Assembly (NCBI RefSeq): GCF_000368865.1
Contig: NZ_KB849727.1
Location: forward strand, 1,181,122 to 1,245,121
Origin: Acinetobacter bouvetii DSM 14964 = CIP 107468
Lineage (GTDB): Bacteria > Pseudomonadota > Gammaproteobacteria > Pseudomonadales > Moraxellaceae
Direction: 5' to 3'
DNA length: 64,000 nucleotides
The notes under the pieces are model-generated. The model made no database searches. It was not told the origin of the DNA and saw only the letters and a list, made by a program, of their open reading frames with translations. How positions within the stretch are numbered: the stretch's first letter is position 1; each line of letters starts with the position of its first letter. This document shows, piece after piece, positions 11,884 through 20,639 of the stretch. Made by a program: the position numbers and the translations under genes.

Positions 11884-12028
11884 GTTCGCGTTTTTCTTAT
11901 GTATTACTGGCTGCCTCTTAAAATAGCATGAGACCAGATGCATGAATATGACCTGTTTTTATATGCTTAATGGGCAAATCTATCCATATTTTGTGCATTT
12001 TCCATAAAAATCAACATAGGCATTAATA

Positions 12029-12056
12029 AAAAAAGGCGTATAAAACGCCTTTTTTT
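12029..12056. terminator. Terminator after ffh
   Basis: AAAAAAGGCGT and ACGCCTTTTTT flank a short AT loop just past the ffh stop codon. The A/T tails make it able to work in both directions. Confidence 0.85.
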
Positions 12057-12070
12057 CACTTACCGCATCA

Positions 12071-13480
12071 TCATTTATTTTGGTCTTTGCCGCCGAATAG
12101 CGGCCCCATGCCGCCGCCGCCGCCAAACTGCTTCTGCATATTGCCCAATGATTTCATCATTTTTGCCATACCTGACGGATTGGCAAATTTCTTCATCATT
12201 TTCGCCATCTGCGCATGCTGCTTAATCAGCTTATTCACTTCCACCACATCCATACCGCAGCCCGCTGCAATGCGCTTTTTACGGCTTGGGTTCATCAGGT
12301 CTGGGTTACGGCGTTCTTTGATGGTCATCGACTGAATAATCGCTTCCATCTTTTTCACTTGCTTTTCAGGATTCGCTTGCGCCAGCGCATCTTGAATCCC
12401 GGCATTGCTCATGCCAGGCAGCTTATCCAGGAAGCCCCTCATGCCGCCCATTTTATTCATTTGCTCAAACTGCATCAGCATATCTTCAAAGTTGAAGCTG
12501 CCGCCTTTTTGCAGTTTTTTCGCCATTTTTTCGGCTTTTTCTTTGTCGATTTTGCGTTCAACTTCTTCGACCAAAGACAGCACGTCACCCATGCCCAAGA
12601 TGCGCTGCGCAACGCGTTCCGGATGGAATGGCTCTAAGGCATCCAGCTTTTCGCCCATACCCAGGAATTTAATTGGCTTGCCTGTGATTGCGCGTACTGA
12701 AAGCGCCGCGCCGCCGCGCGCATCACCGTCAGTTTTAGTTAGGATCACACCGGTAAGCGGCAATGCATCATTAAAGGCTTTGGCTGTATTGGCAGCATCC
12801 TGACCGGTCATGGCATCGACAACGAATAAAGTTTCAGTTGGCTTAATGGCCGCATGAAGCTCTTTAATTTCGTCCATCATTTCATCATCGACATGCAGGC
12901 GGCCTGCGGTATCGACAATCAGGACATCAGCAAATTGAATTTTCGCTTGTTCAATGGCACGGTTGGCAATCGTAATCGGCTTTTCATCAGCACTTGATTC
13001 AAAGAAAATCGCGCCAACTTCGCCAGCAACAGTCTGCAGCTGCTTAATCGCTGCTGGACGGTATACGTCGGCAGAAACCATCGCGACTTTTTTCTTTTGA
13101 CGTTCTTGAAGGAAACGCGCAAGTTTTGCCGCAGTGGTGGTTTTACCCGCACCCTGCAGACCGGCAAGCAAAATAACCACCGGCGGTTTGGCGGCAAGGT
13201 CAAGGCTTTCATTGGCCTCGCCCATCATTTTGGTCAGTTCGTCATGGACAATTTTGACAAACGCCTGGCCTGGCGATAACTGAGTCATCACTTCCTGACC
13301 CAATGCTTCTTCCTTAACTTTCGCGATAAACTCACGAGTTACAGGCAACGCCACATCGGCTTCAAGAAGCGCCATACGCACTTCACGCAACGTATCTTTA
13401 ATATTGTCTTCGGTTAGCTGCCCAGAGCCAGTAACATTTCTTAAACTCTGCGTGAGTCGTTCTGTTAAGGTATCAAACAT
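12071..13480 (-). CDS. ffh: Signal recognition particle protein Ffh
   Basis: A 469-residue SRP GTPase that, with 4.5S RNA, brings ribosomes making membrane proteins to FtsY. The N domain is followed by the G domain with GLQGAGKTTT (107-116), DTAGRL and TKTDGDARGGAA. From about residue 325 comes the Met-rich M domain (MLMQFEQMNKMGGM, MKKFANPSGMAKMMKS) that binds signal peptides and RNA, ending in a glycine-rich tail. Divergent from ypjD, an arrangement also seen in E. coli. Confidence 0.97.
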   Translation of the reverse strand: MFDTLTERLTQSLRNVTGSGQLTEDNIKDTLREVRMALLEADVALPVTREFIAKVKEEALGQEVMTQLSPGQAFVKIVHDELTKMMGEANESLDLAAKPPVVILLAGLQGAGKTTTAAKLARFLQERQKKKVAMVSADVYRPAAIKQLQTVAGEVGAIFFESSADEKPITIANRAIEQAKIQFADVLIVDTAGRLHVDDEMMDEIKELHAAIKPTETLFVVDAMTGQDAANTAKAFNDALPLTGVILTKTDGDARGGAALSVRAITGKPIKFLGMGEKLDALEPFHPERVAQRILGMGDVLSLVEEVERKIDKEKAEKMAKKLQKGGSFNFEDMLMQFEQMNKMGGMRGFLDKLPGMSNAGIQDALAQANPEKQVKKMEAIIQSMTIKERRNPDLMNPSRKKRIAAGCGMDVVEVNKLIKQHAQMAKMMKKFANPSGMAKMMKSLGNMQKQFGGGGGMGPLFGGKDQNK

Positions 13481-13617
13481 TGCAAAATCCGCTTAAAATG
13501 GTTGTTGCAAAAAAATCTTTCTTAAAATAGAAAATTTATGCATAGAATGCTATAGGATACTGTAGTTCGCATCGAATTTACATCTCTGAATTTTCATCAT
13601 CCTGAAAAAGGTTTGAC

Positions 13618-14427
13618 ATGATTAGCCTGCCCTTGGTTTACACAATTTTAGCATTAATCGCATACACCACGTCTTTTTGGTATTTGTTTATGCATTTGAT
13701 GTCTAAGCGTGTTCCCAATCACTGGTTTGTCGGTGTAATTTTAAGCTTAGGGCTGCTGCTGCACGCAGGCGTGCTGTATAACGATATGCTGACACCTGCA
13801 GGCGTGAACTATAATGTATTTAACATTATGTCCTTCACGTCCGCCCTGATGCTGCTTCTCAGCATCTTATTCAGCACCTACCGGCCAGTCTTGCCGCTGG
13901 CTTTAATCGGCATTCCTGTGGCGGCCACAGGACTGATCCTCGGCTTCGCATTCAGCAAACACGATTTATTCATTTCACAGAATTCATTCGGCCTCGACCT
14001 GCACATTATTCTGTCTTTATCCGCCTATGCTATTTTGCTGATGGCCACGATTCACGCCGTGCTGCTGTGGTTCCAAGACCGTGAATTGAAAAACAAGCAA
14101 AAGCGCCGTGTTTGGGTCAACTTGCTGCCCCCCTTCCAAGCCATGGAGTCACTGCTGTTTGATATGCTGATTGCCGGTTTTGCGCTGCTGACTTTAGCCT
14201 TAGGCTTTGGCTTCTTTACCATTGACAATTTCTTTGGGCAGCATTTGGCGCATAAAACAGCGTTCAGCATTGTGTCCTGGTTTGTATACGGCGCCTTGCT
14301 GATTGGACATTATAAATTTGGCTGGCGCGGTCAAAAGGCCATCCGCTTTACCATTATTGGATTCTTTTTATTGGCTGTCGGATTTATTGGTTCTAAATTT
14401 GTATTGGAAATGATTTTAAACCGCTAA
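13618..14427 (+). CDS. ypjD: Inner membrane protein YpjD / cytochrome c assembly (CcsA/HemX-like) family
   Basis: A 269-residue protein with about eight membrane helices and the CcsA/HemX-type core (FGLDLHIILSLSAYAILLMATIHAVLLW), including a conserved histidine pair in the membrane. The family is related to haem-handling cytochrome c assembly proteins, and the E. coli homologue next to ffh is YpjD (CorE). The exact job is not settled. The Nudix gene follows after 16 bases. Confidence 0.82.
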   Translation: MISLPLVYTILALIAYTTSFWYLFMHLMSKRVPNHWFVGVILSLGLLLHAGVLYNDMLTPAGVNYNVFNIMSFTSALMLLLSILFSTYRPVLPLALIGIPVAATGLILGFAFSKHDLFISQNSFGLDLHIILSLSAYAILLMATIHAVLLWFQDRELKNKQKRRVWVNLLPPFQAMESLLFDMLIAGFALLTLALGFGFFTIDNFFGQHLAHKTAFSIVSWFVYGALLIGHYKFGWRGQKAIRFTIIGFFLLAVGFIGSKFVLEMILNR

Positions 14428-14443
14428 ATACAAAGGTGCGTCT

Positions 14444-14866
14444 ATGGAAAAAGTCTGCCCGTTTATTCTGCGAAAAAATACAGAATTTCAAACCGAGCTG
14501 TTGGTTTTTCAGCATCCGCTGTCTGGCATTCAGCTGGTCAAAGGCACGCTGGAAGAAAATGAGCCGGTTATTGATGCGGCCATTCGCGAGCTTTTTGAAG
14601 AGTCCGGCATTATAAGAACGGCTGATCATTGCACCTATATCGGCCAGAAACCGATTGCGTCTATGTCATGGCATTTTATTGCGGTTGATATTCAGGATCT
14701 GAGCTTAGCGGAACAATGGCAATATCAAACTTTGGATGATTATGGCCATGTCTTCAGCTTTTTCTGGATGGCTGCGCCGTATTTGCTGGACATGGATGCC
14801 AGCCAAATGCATCCTAAATACCTCGATGCAATCCGCTATATTTTGCGCAGCCAATCCAAACCCTAG
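14444..14866 (+). CDS. Nudix hydrolase
   Basis: A 140-residue protein with a perfect Nudix box, G-x5-E-x7-REL-x-EES-GI, starting at GTLEENE. These enzymes cleave nucleoside diphosphates linked to another group, using Mg2+ held by the REUxEE glutamates. The substrate is not predictable from sequence. It sits 16 bases after ypjD and is probably on the same transcript. Confidence 0.85.
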   Translation: MEKVCPFILRKNTEFQTELLVFQHPLSGIQLVKGTLEENEPVIDAAIRELFEESGIIRTADHCTYIGQKPIASMSWHFIAVDIQDLSLAEQWQYQTLDDYGHVFSFFWMAAPYLLDMDASQMHPKYLDAIRYILRSQSKP

Positions 14867-14944
14867 GCTCAAGCAGACCGAATGAATTTAGGCTCCTGCT
14901 CATTTCCCAGATTGCAAACATCACAGCATTAACCGCCTTAGCCT

Positions 14945-14968
14945 GAAAAATACCGCAGCTACAGCGGT
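14945..14968 (-). terminator. Probable terminator of the fimbrial operon
   Basis: Read on the minus strand, ACCGC and GCGGT flank a 7-base loop and are followed by ATTTTT. It begins a few bases after the stop of the last fimbrial gene. Confidence 0.6.
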
Positions 14969-14975
14969 TCAGCCG

Positions 14976-16070
14976 CTACTTAAAATAGACTTCATAATTA
15001 ATGACAGAGGTGAATTTTCCGGCATTTACCGGCTTTTTCAGAAACAGTACGCCCGCTTCAAAGTTTTTACTCAGCTGCGTTCCTGTACTGTAGCCAAAAT
15101 CAACCGTGTCATTCAAGCTCAAAGGCGCGCTGTTTCCTGATTCAAACAGGCGGATTCCCACCACATCTTTCATGCCTGTTTCTATGGCCGTGACCGTTTG
15201 CTCATCCACTTTATATGCCGAACTGAACACGCCAACAAAAGGATATTTTGCGCAGTCTTTGCCATTGGTGGTGACATTAATGGTAAATGGCGTTTTCCTT
15301 AGAACGGTATTTAAATCCTGATAAGCATAGTATTTGCCCAAATCCACACTCTGCGTGCTCAGCACAGGGACACATTCCACATAATTGATTTGAACCCCGC
15401 TGACTTTTTCCTGAAAATTGCCGTTGCCGTTGCGCCCGCCAATACCGTCCAGCTGGAAAACATCATAGTTTTTCACCGTTGCAGGAAAATTGCTGCCTGA
15501 ACCGCGCGCCTTAATATATAAAGAATAGGTTAAGGTAATGGTTTGAGGATCTGCACAACGCTTTGAACTTGACCAATTATTTTTACCAATCAAATTACAA
15601 TTTTGAGAAGCTCTTGAGGTAGGCCAGTAGTTATCTGATTGATAGCTGAGCGCGCGCTTGCCGGTCGCGATTTTATCGGTGGTTTTTGTAATGGGATATT
15701 CTTGGCCATTAAAACGGATGCCCATAATTAAATTAGAGTTGCCAAAATCGGTCGCTAATTTTTTCGCAGCGTCATCGACATATAAATAAGCATCTTCACT
15801 GGAGTTGGTCGTTGCATCATCATAACAGGTAAACGTCGATGAATAAGTTTGCGACTCCCACAATAATGCATTGGTTGCACTATTAAAACTGGTGACCGTA
15901 ATGGTGCCGACATTTGTAGTATTGGTGGTATTTTTTGCTGTATCAATATTAAAATTGCTGGTCGCCTTGCCGCCGGACAGGCAGCGCATAGCCGATGCGC
16001 TTTGCGCAGCGGTTAAACTGATGGCGATTAAAAATGCATTCAAAAACAGCGGAAGCCATTTGCTCTTCAT
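14976..16070 (-). CDS. Fimbrial tip subunit / adhesin-like protein
   Basis: A 364-residue exported protein with a signal peptide ending near SASA (about residue 27). The first two thirds are a Thr/Asn/Ser-rich domain with several cysteines and no family I recognise, which suits a receptor-binding domain. The last part is pilin-like: VDLGKYYAYQDLNTVLRKTPFTINV, a C...C pair, and an ending INYEVYFK with the penultimate aromatic residue used for chaperone and usher contacts. As the last gene, twice the size of the pilin and overlapping the usher stop by ATGA, it is best read as the tip subunit. The ligand is unknown. Confidence 0.75.
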   Translation of the reverse strand: MKSKWLPLFLNAFLIAISLTAAQSASAMRCLSGGKATSNFNIDTAKNTTNTTNVGTITVTSFNSATNALLWESQTYSSTFTCYDDATTNSSEDAYLYVDDAAKKLATDFGNSNLIMGIRFNGQEYPITKTTDKIATGKRALSYQSDNYWPTSRASQNCNLIGKNNWSSSKRCADPQTITLTYSLYIKARGSGSNFPATVKNYDVFQLDGIGGRNGNGNFQEKVSGVQINYVECVPVLSTQSVDLGKYYAYQDLNTVLRKTPFTINVTTNGKDCAKYPFVGVFSSAYKVDEQTVTAIETGMKDVVGIRLFESGNSAPLSLNDTVDFGYSTGTQLSKNFEAGVLFLKKPVNAGKFTSVINYEVYFK

Positions 16071-18628
16071 TTAGATTCTCCAGCTTCACATGCTAATGCC
16101 AGTTCATCGTAACCAATATCACGGCTGCTGAGCTGCGGTAAAGTAAAATGACACTGCTGATTTTCAGCACTGCCCCATTTTGCGGTCAAAACCTGCCCTG
16201 ACTCAACATTGGTCAGGTAAGCCTGGCTGTTCAGTCCCACCAGGCCATAACGGTTAAGGCCTTGCACATCGCTGATTTCCGTGCCGGCCGCTAATTCACG
16301 GCCTTTATAATTCAAATTGACCAGCAAGCTGTGGCCTGTCTTCACATCAAATTTTACTTTCACAATCGCATATTTAGTAGGAACAATATCATTCTTCACC
16401 AATTCATCAATAAAGATATTTTGCCCTAAATCTTCCGCCTGCAGCGCCACACGGTTTTTTGCATAAGGATTGCTGCTGCTGATAATAGCATAGCCACGCT
16501 TATCCAATTTTAAACCGGTTTGATTTTCAATACGGATATCGCTGGCGCCTTTGGCTTCAATCAAAATCGGCGAATTATACATTTGCTGCCCGAAGACTGC
16601 CCCGTGGGAATGCACAAGCAGGCCGCCGCTCACCCCTGCATACAGCTGCCGGTATTGATCAGCATAAGCATATCCCACATTGGCATTGCCTTTGATTCCC
16701 CGATATGCTGCATTCACATTAAAATGATCGCCGCTTTTTTCAGAATGCCCCGCCAGCAACTGCGCCTGCAGGTTTTTATCCTTCAAAAAGCTTGCAGACA
16801 GCGCGCTTTGCAGGGTTGCGCCCGAGCTTTCAGAATAGAGCGCGCTGTTATTGGCAATAACATCATGCTGCTTAAAGGATTTCGGCGTATCAAGCGGCAG
16901 GCTCAAATTCAGGCCAACCGAATAGTCGGAACCGCTGAAGAGGCTTTTGCTGTTTTGATAATACAGGCCATAGGTCAAACGATGAATATTGTTATTATAG
17001 CCAATCTGCCAATTGTGCTGATTGTATTCCTTTTGCCAAAACTGAGTATCGGACACATTGGCATACAGCTGCCCCCATTTGCCAAGACGCTGATTCAGTG
17101 AAATTTGATACTGAGTTTTTCTATTGAAAAACACAGGCGAATAATAGGAATGTGTTTGAATATCAGCAGAATTTGCGGGGTCATTGACTGCCGATGAGTT
17201 TTGGTACTGATACTCATACGCGCCGTTCTGCCACTGCGCTTTTTCTTGTACGGCGTCTGCAAAGCTGAAATATTGCTCACTGTAATGAGACCCGGTCAGG
17301 TGAATATCAGTTCCCAGCGTATTGATGGATTTTGCATAGTTCACACGCACAGCTAAGCCGTCTTCTTGACGGCCGCTGAATAAGGTGTTGCGGGCATAGC
17401 TCAGGTCAGCAGAAACGGCGCCCCAATTTCCCAATGACCACGCGGTACCGCCTGCAACGGAGTGATAATCCTCTGCAGCCAGCACGCCTGCATACGGCGT
17501 CAGAAAATTGTTGAAGCCCAGCGTATAGGTCAGCTGGCCAAAATACGGCAGCTTCGCGCCTGAACCGCTGCGGTATTGCCCTGCAGTGATCTGATATTTA
17601 TGCTGCCCAGCGCGCACCATATTCGGTATAGATGCATACGGCTGCATATAAGTGCGGACAGAGCCGTCACTTTCAATAATTTTGATTTCCAAATCGCCGC
17701 TGTCGTTCACGCCAGATAAATCGGCGATTTCAAAATTGCCCGGCGCAACATTCATGCTGTACACCAAGTAATTATTTTGACGGATTTCGACCAGCGCATT
17801 GCTGCGCGCGGTGCCGCGGATCACTGGCGCATAGCTTTGCAAGCCGATTGGCAATTGCGCCTCATCACTGCTGAATTGCAGGCCGCGGAAATTAATGCTT
17901 TCAAAAACATCGCCGCGGGTATTGGCATCACCCAATTCCAGGCGCGCCTTTAATGGAATAATGTCGCGTTCAAGCTTATTGATGGCATTGTCCCAAGAGG
18001 CAGACTGCCCCGTGCTCTTTAAAAAGCTGCTCTGATTGCGGTAACGCCACGCGCCCCAGTTAAAGCCGCCGTTCAGTAATAGGCTGCTGCTGCTGGTATC
18101 CGGGCCTGACTGGCTTTTATAGGTATTGGTATTGGCGCTGTAATTTAAGATCAGCGCATTGATGCCTTGATCATACAGCTTGGGTGAAATATAGCCGCGC
18201 GCATTCTGCTGTAAAAAAACCTGTGGAATGGATAAATTCAAGGTTTGCAGGCCAGCATCAAAATTCAGTTTTGCGCCGGACAATGCCGTCAGGTCATAAC
18301 AGGCCGTAGATGGCTGCGCATCCGTTTGAGTGTCTAAAAGTATTTGATAGTCTTCAATAAAGCTGGCATCAACACAAGGAACAACATCCTGATCTTTTTG
18401 ATAGAATTTTACTTTTCTTTTTTCTATGCGCTGATTATTCAGATAAATACTGAAATCATAATCACCCGGCAAAATGCTGTAGCCTTTGGTGACAGCATCA
18501 AAAACCACTTGGTCGGTAACATCTTTAAGAAATGCTGTATTGAACGCTGAATCTTCTGCCTGTGTATTTAATGCAGCAAGGCTCAGACTAAGCAAAGACA
18601 GTTTTAAATAATGCAAGTTCAAATCCAA
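16067..18628 (-). CDS. Fimbrial outer-membrane usher (FimD/PapC family)
   Basis: An 853-residue usher that forms the outer-membrane pore through which pilin-chaperone complexes are threaded. Visible parts are the N-terminal chaperone-binding domain (FNTAFLKDVTD ... LPGDYDFSIYLNNQ), a large beta-barrel with a plug (LRGLQFSSDEAQLP ... GTARSNALVEIRQNN), and the C-terminal domains. No ATG is available: the first codons are TTG, just 15 bases after two stop codons that end the chaperone in the same frame, and no clear Shine-Dalgarno is present. Low, coupled translation is inferred. The stop overlaps the tip-subunit ATG. Confidence 0.92.
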   Translation of the reverse strand: MDLNLHYLKLSLLSLSLAALNTQAEDSAFNTAFLKDVTDQVVFDAVTKGYSILPGDYDFSIYLNNQRIEKRKVKFYQKDQDVVPCVDASFIEDYQILLDTQTDAQPSTACYDLTALSGAKLNFDAGLQTLNLSIPQVFLQQNARGYISPKLYDQGINALILNYSANTNTYKSQSGPDTSSSSLLLNGGFNWGAWRYRNQSSFLKSTGQSASWDNAINKLERDIIPLKARLELGDANTRGDVFESINFRGLQFSSDEAQLPIGLQSYAPVIRGTARSNALVEIRQNNYLVYSMNVAPGNFEIADLSGVNDSGDLEIKIIESDGSVRTYMQPYASIPNMVRAGQHKYQITAGQYRSGSGAKLPYFGQLTYTLGFNNFLTPYAGVLAAEDYHSVAGGTAWSLGNWGAVSADLSYARNTLFSGRQEDGLAVRVNYAKSINTLGTDIHLTGSHYSEQYFSFADAVQEKAQWQNGAYEYQYQNSSAVNDPANSADIQTHSYYSPVFFNRKTQYQISLNQRLGKWGQLYANVSDTQFWQKEYNQHNWQIGYNNNIHRLTYGLYYQNSKSLFSGSDYSVGLNLSLPLDTPKSFKQHDVIANNSALYSESSGATLQSALSASFLKDKNLQAQLLAGHSEKSGDHFNVNAAYRGIKGNANVGYAYADQYRQLYAGVSGGLLVHSHGAVFGQQMYNSPILIEAKGASDIRIENQTGLKLDKRGYAIISSSNPYAKNRVALQAEDLGQNIFIDELVKNDIVPTKYAIVKVKFDVKTGHSLLVNLNYKGRELAAGTEISDVQGLNRYGLVGLNSQAYLTNVESGQVLTAKWGSAENQQCHFTLPQLSSRDIGYDELALACEAGESK

Positions 18629-18643
18629 CTGCAGGTCAAATCA

Positions 18644-19342
18644 TTATTTCAAAATAACTTCGGGCATCTCAATATTGCTGCCATAGTCATTGATATAGGT
18701 AAATTTAAGGCTTTTTACATTTTCCTGCACGTTGCGCAGCACATCAATGCTTTGGAATGGCGGCGCCATATCCTGATTCATATGGGTGATCGGCTGGCCA
18801 TTTTTGCCTAAAGCCAAATCACCGATCGTGATAAATAACGGGCTATTATTTTTCAGCTTCAATGTGCCATGTTCAACAGACCACTGAAGTTTTTTCACCG
18901 CTGCCGGCAAATCCATTTCAATTTGCTGCGGACGGTAGAATAATTTAAGTTTTGAACGCACTGCCAGCTGTAAAGTGTTTTCTTCTTCCGGCTTTGGCGG
19001 TATTTCCTGCACATTAATCCAAACTTGGCTTTCACGGTCTGTCGGCAAGCCTGAACCCGAATAAATGAATCGTAAAACAGATTCTTTTTGCGGTTCAATT
19101 TTGATTAATGGCGGCGTCACAATAAAAGGCACTTTAGCTGAAGCTGTTTTATCTTCACCAGCTTCAAGCCAAGTTTGCACAATATAAGGTTTAGACGCGT
19201 TATTTTTCAGATTTAGCGTGGCAGCTTTGCTGTCACTGTGATAAATCACGCGGCTAGCCATAGCCTGAATCGCAGCATTGCTTGGCGATGCAAACGCAAG
19301 GCCGGATAAAACAATGGCGAATAACAATGGATTCAGGCGCAT
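18644..19342 (-). CDS. Periplasmic pilus chaperone (PapD/FimC family)
   Basis: A 232-residue chaperone with a signal peptide cleaved near SNA. It donates its G1 strand to unfolded pilins until the usher takes them over. The family pattern is clear: FIVTPPLIKIEPQKESVLRF in domain 1, the G1/subunit motif around LPTDRESQVWINVQEIPP, then RSKLKLFYRP. The short F1-G1 loop is of the FGS type, used for rod-like fimbriae. GAGG lies upstream of the ATG. Placed between pilin (22-base gap) and usher. Confidence 0.92.
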   Translation of the reverse strand: MRLNPLLFAIVLSGLAFASPSNAAIQAMASRVIYHSDSKAATLNLKNNASKPYIVQTWLEAGEDKTASAKVPFIVTPPLIKIEPQKESVLRFIYSGSGLPTDRESQVWINVQEIPPKPEEENTLQLAVRSKLKLFYRPQQIEMDLPAAVKKLQWSVEHGTLKLKNNSPLFITIGDLALGKNGQPITHMNQDMAPPFQSIDVLRNVQENVKSLKFTYINDYGSNIEMPEVILK

Positions 19343-19364
19343 GACAGTTCCTCAGGGTGCTAAA

Positions 19365-19901
19365 TTATTTTTGCTGCAATGTAATGCTTACAGTTGCATC
19401 TGCTTTACCTGCAGTCACAGCACTGCCAGTCGCTTGATAGAACGCCTGCAATGGCAAAGTTCCTGCAGCAGTTGCGCCAGTGCCAGACGCAGTTAAAGCC
19501 GCGTTAGAATCAGCACCGACTACTGTATTTAAATTCACTAAATTTGATGTACTGTTTGCGTTTGCAATTGCAATGCCGACACCTGTTGCAGCTGATGCTT
19601 TCAGCAGTTTAGCGTTCGTTGCATCTGCAGTACCTGCAAAGTTAACTTGATAGTTGCCGGCAACACAGTTGGCTGCGTCAATCGTAAAATTTGCTGGAGT
19701 TGATTTATCGCCAGCTGCTTTAAACATAGACGTTGGCCATTTGCCTAAAACAACTTCATTGCTGCTGCTGTTGTTGATTTTAATATCACATGCGGCATTC
19801 ACAATTTCGCCAGTAAAGTTAATTTGACCCGCAGCAAATGCTGAAGTTGTGAAAGCCAATGCTGAAACTGCTGCGAATGCCAAAGAAATTTGTGTTTTCA
19901 T
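19365..19901 (-). CDS. Major fimbrial subunit (type 1-like pilin)
   Basis: A 178-residue pilin with a signal peptide ending at about SAFA (residue 23). The mature N-terminus GQINFTGEIVNAACDI is the classic pilin start, with a disulfide pair at Cys38 and Cys79, and the C-terminus KADATVSITLQQK is the alternating strand recognised by chaperones. Rich in Ala, Thr, Asn, Ser. First gene of the four-gene operon pilin-chaperone-usher-tip subunit. A CRP/Vfr-type site lies about 96 bases upstream of the start codon. Confidence 0.92.
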   Translation of the reverse strand: MKTQISLAFAAVSALAFTTSAFAAGQINFTGEIVNAACDIKINNSSSNEVVLGKWPTSMFKAAGDKSTPANFTIDAANCVAGNYQVNFAGTADATNAKLLKASAATGVGIAIANANSTSNLVNLNTVVGADSNAALTASGTGATAAGTLPLQAFYQATGSAVTAGKADATVSITLQQK

Positions 19902-19957
19902 TTACTTAACCTAAAGATAATCAATAATTTTTTTCCGCTTATTGCGGGGCTTACTAA

Positions 19958-19987
19958 AATATGACCACAAACACAAAGGAAATACAA
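19958..19987 (-). promoter_or_regulatory. Possible fimbrial operon promoter
   Basis: On the minus strand TTGTAT and CATATT are separated by 18 bases. Both boxes are imperfect, as expected for a promoter that needs an activator; the CRP-like site overlaps and lies just upstream. Confidence 0.35.
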
Positions 19988-20008
19988 AATGTGACATATC
20001 TTACATTT
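19987..20008. promoter_or_regulatory. CRP/Vfr-type binding site upstream of the fimbrial operon
   Basis: The core TGTGA-CATATC-TTACA has AAA before it and TTT after it, so the whole 22 bases closely follow the CRP consensus (AAATGTGA-N6-TCACATTT) with one mismatch in the right half-site. Its centre is about 45 bases upstream of the likely transcription start, near the class II activation distance. Confidence 0.6.
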
Positions 20009-20263
20009 TTTGGATCATAGCAGAAAAAAAATATTTGAAAACTCTTTTTATATATTTTTTGTAAACAAGACATGGAAATATCAAAGAAACAGCTCAAAAT
20101 CGCTTCATTAAATTTTCAATGTATTGTTTTTATTATATTTATTAATGAGCAATATTATTAACAAAAAAAAACATTTTCTATTGCTTAAAATATATTTCGA
20201 AATTTTACTTAAAAAAAAGAAACACTTAAGCTATTGAAAGCAGATGAGTTATGAAAAATGACG

Positions 20264-20587
20264 TTATTTATAGTTTATTTCAAGATTTAAGGCTTTTTTT
20301 TCAGGAAGTTGCTTTACATTTACCGCAAAAAAAGTGGACCATATTTCGGCCTGCTGCTGCAGGTAGGATTGCATTTCTACAGCCGAAGGATCTTCTGCCT
20401 TCATGCGCTCAACAAGGTTTGCAAATTGATTTTCTAAAACTTCACATTTTTTTTCATTGTCAGAATAATTTAAATCACATGTGTTTTCATAAATTTCCCC
20501 ATTGAAATTCAGATTAATCGCTTCTTGAGCAAAAACAGCTGAAGCAGCACACACAGATATCAAAATTATTGCGATATTTTTTAACAT
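20264..20587 (-). CDS. Small secreted pilin-like protein of unknown function
   Basis: A 107-residue protein with a clear signal peptide (MLKNIAIILISVCAASAVFA, cleavage after residue 20). Mature residues INLNFNGEIYENTCDL resemble the start of the nearby pilin (INFTGEIVNAACDI), and the end ALNLEINYK has the alternating strand and penultimate tyrosine of pilins. Between these ends there is no beta-sandwich-sized region but about 45 residues that look helical (VLENQFANLVERMKAEDPSA), and the two cysteines (37 and 48) are only 11 apart. It has its own promoter and an AGGGG Shine-Dalgarno, so it is a real gene. A fimbrial accessory role is an inference. Confidence 0.65.
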   Translation of the reverse strand: MLKNIAIILISVCAASAVFAQEAINLNFNGEIYENTCDLNYSDNEKKCEVLENQFANLVERMKAEDPSAVEMQSYLQQQAEIWSTFFAVNVKQLPEKKALNLEINYK

Positions 20588-20610
20588 GACATCGCCCCTG
20601 TTTATTTTCT

Positions 20611-20639
20611 TTTATAATTTTTATAGCACAGCTGTTCAA
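20611..20639 (-). promoter_or_regulatory. Promoter of the small pilin-like gene
   Basis: TTGAAC and TATAAA are separated by exactly 17 bases on the minus strand, about 25 bases upstream of the start codon. A weaker CRP-like sequence (TGTGA-N6-TATCA) lies about 80 bases upstream of the inferred start at 20677-20692. Confidence 0.6.

Larger units (their letters stand above)
19902..20263. other. Regulatory gap between pilin and small pilin-like gene
   Basis: A 362-base, very AT-rich stretch without a gene. It holds the CRP-like site and possible promoter of the fimbrial operon, and a small CCGC/GCGG hairpin in the untranslated leader near 19938-19950. Confidence 0.5.
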
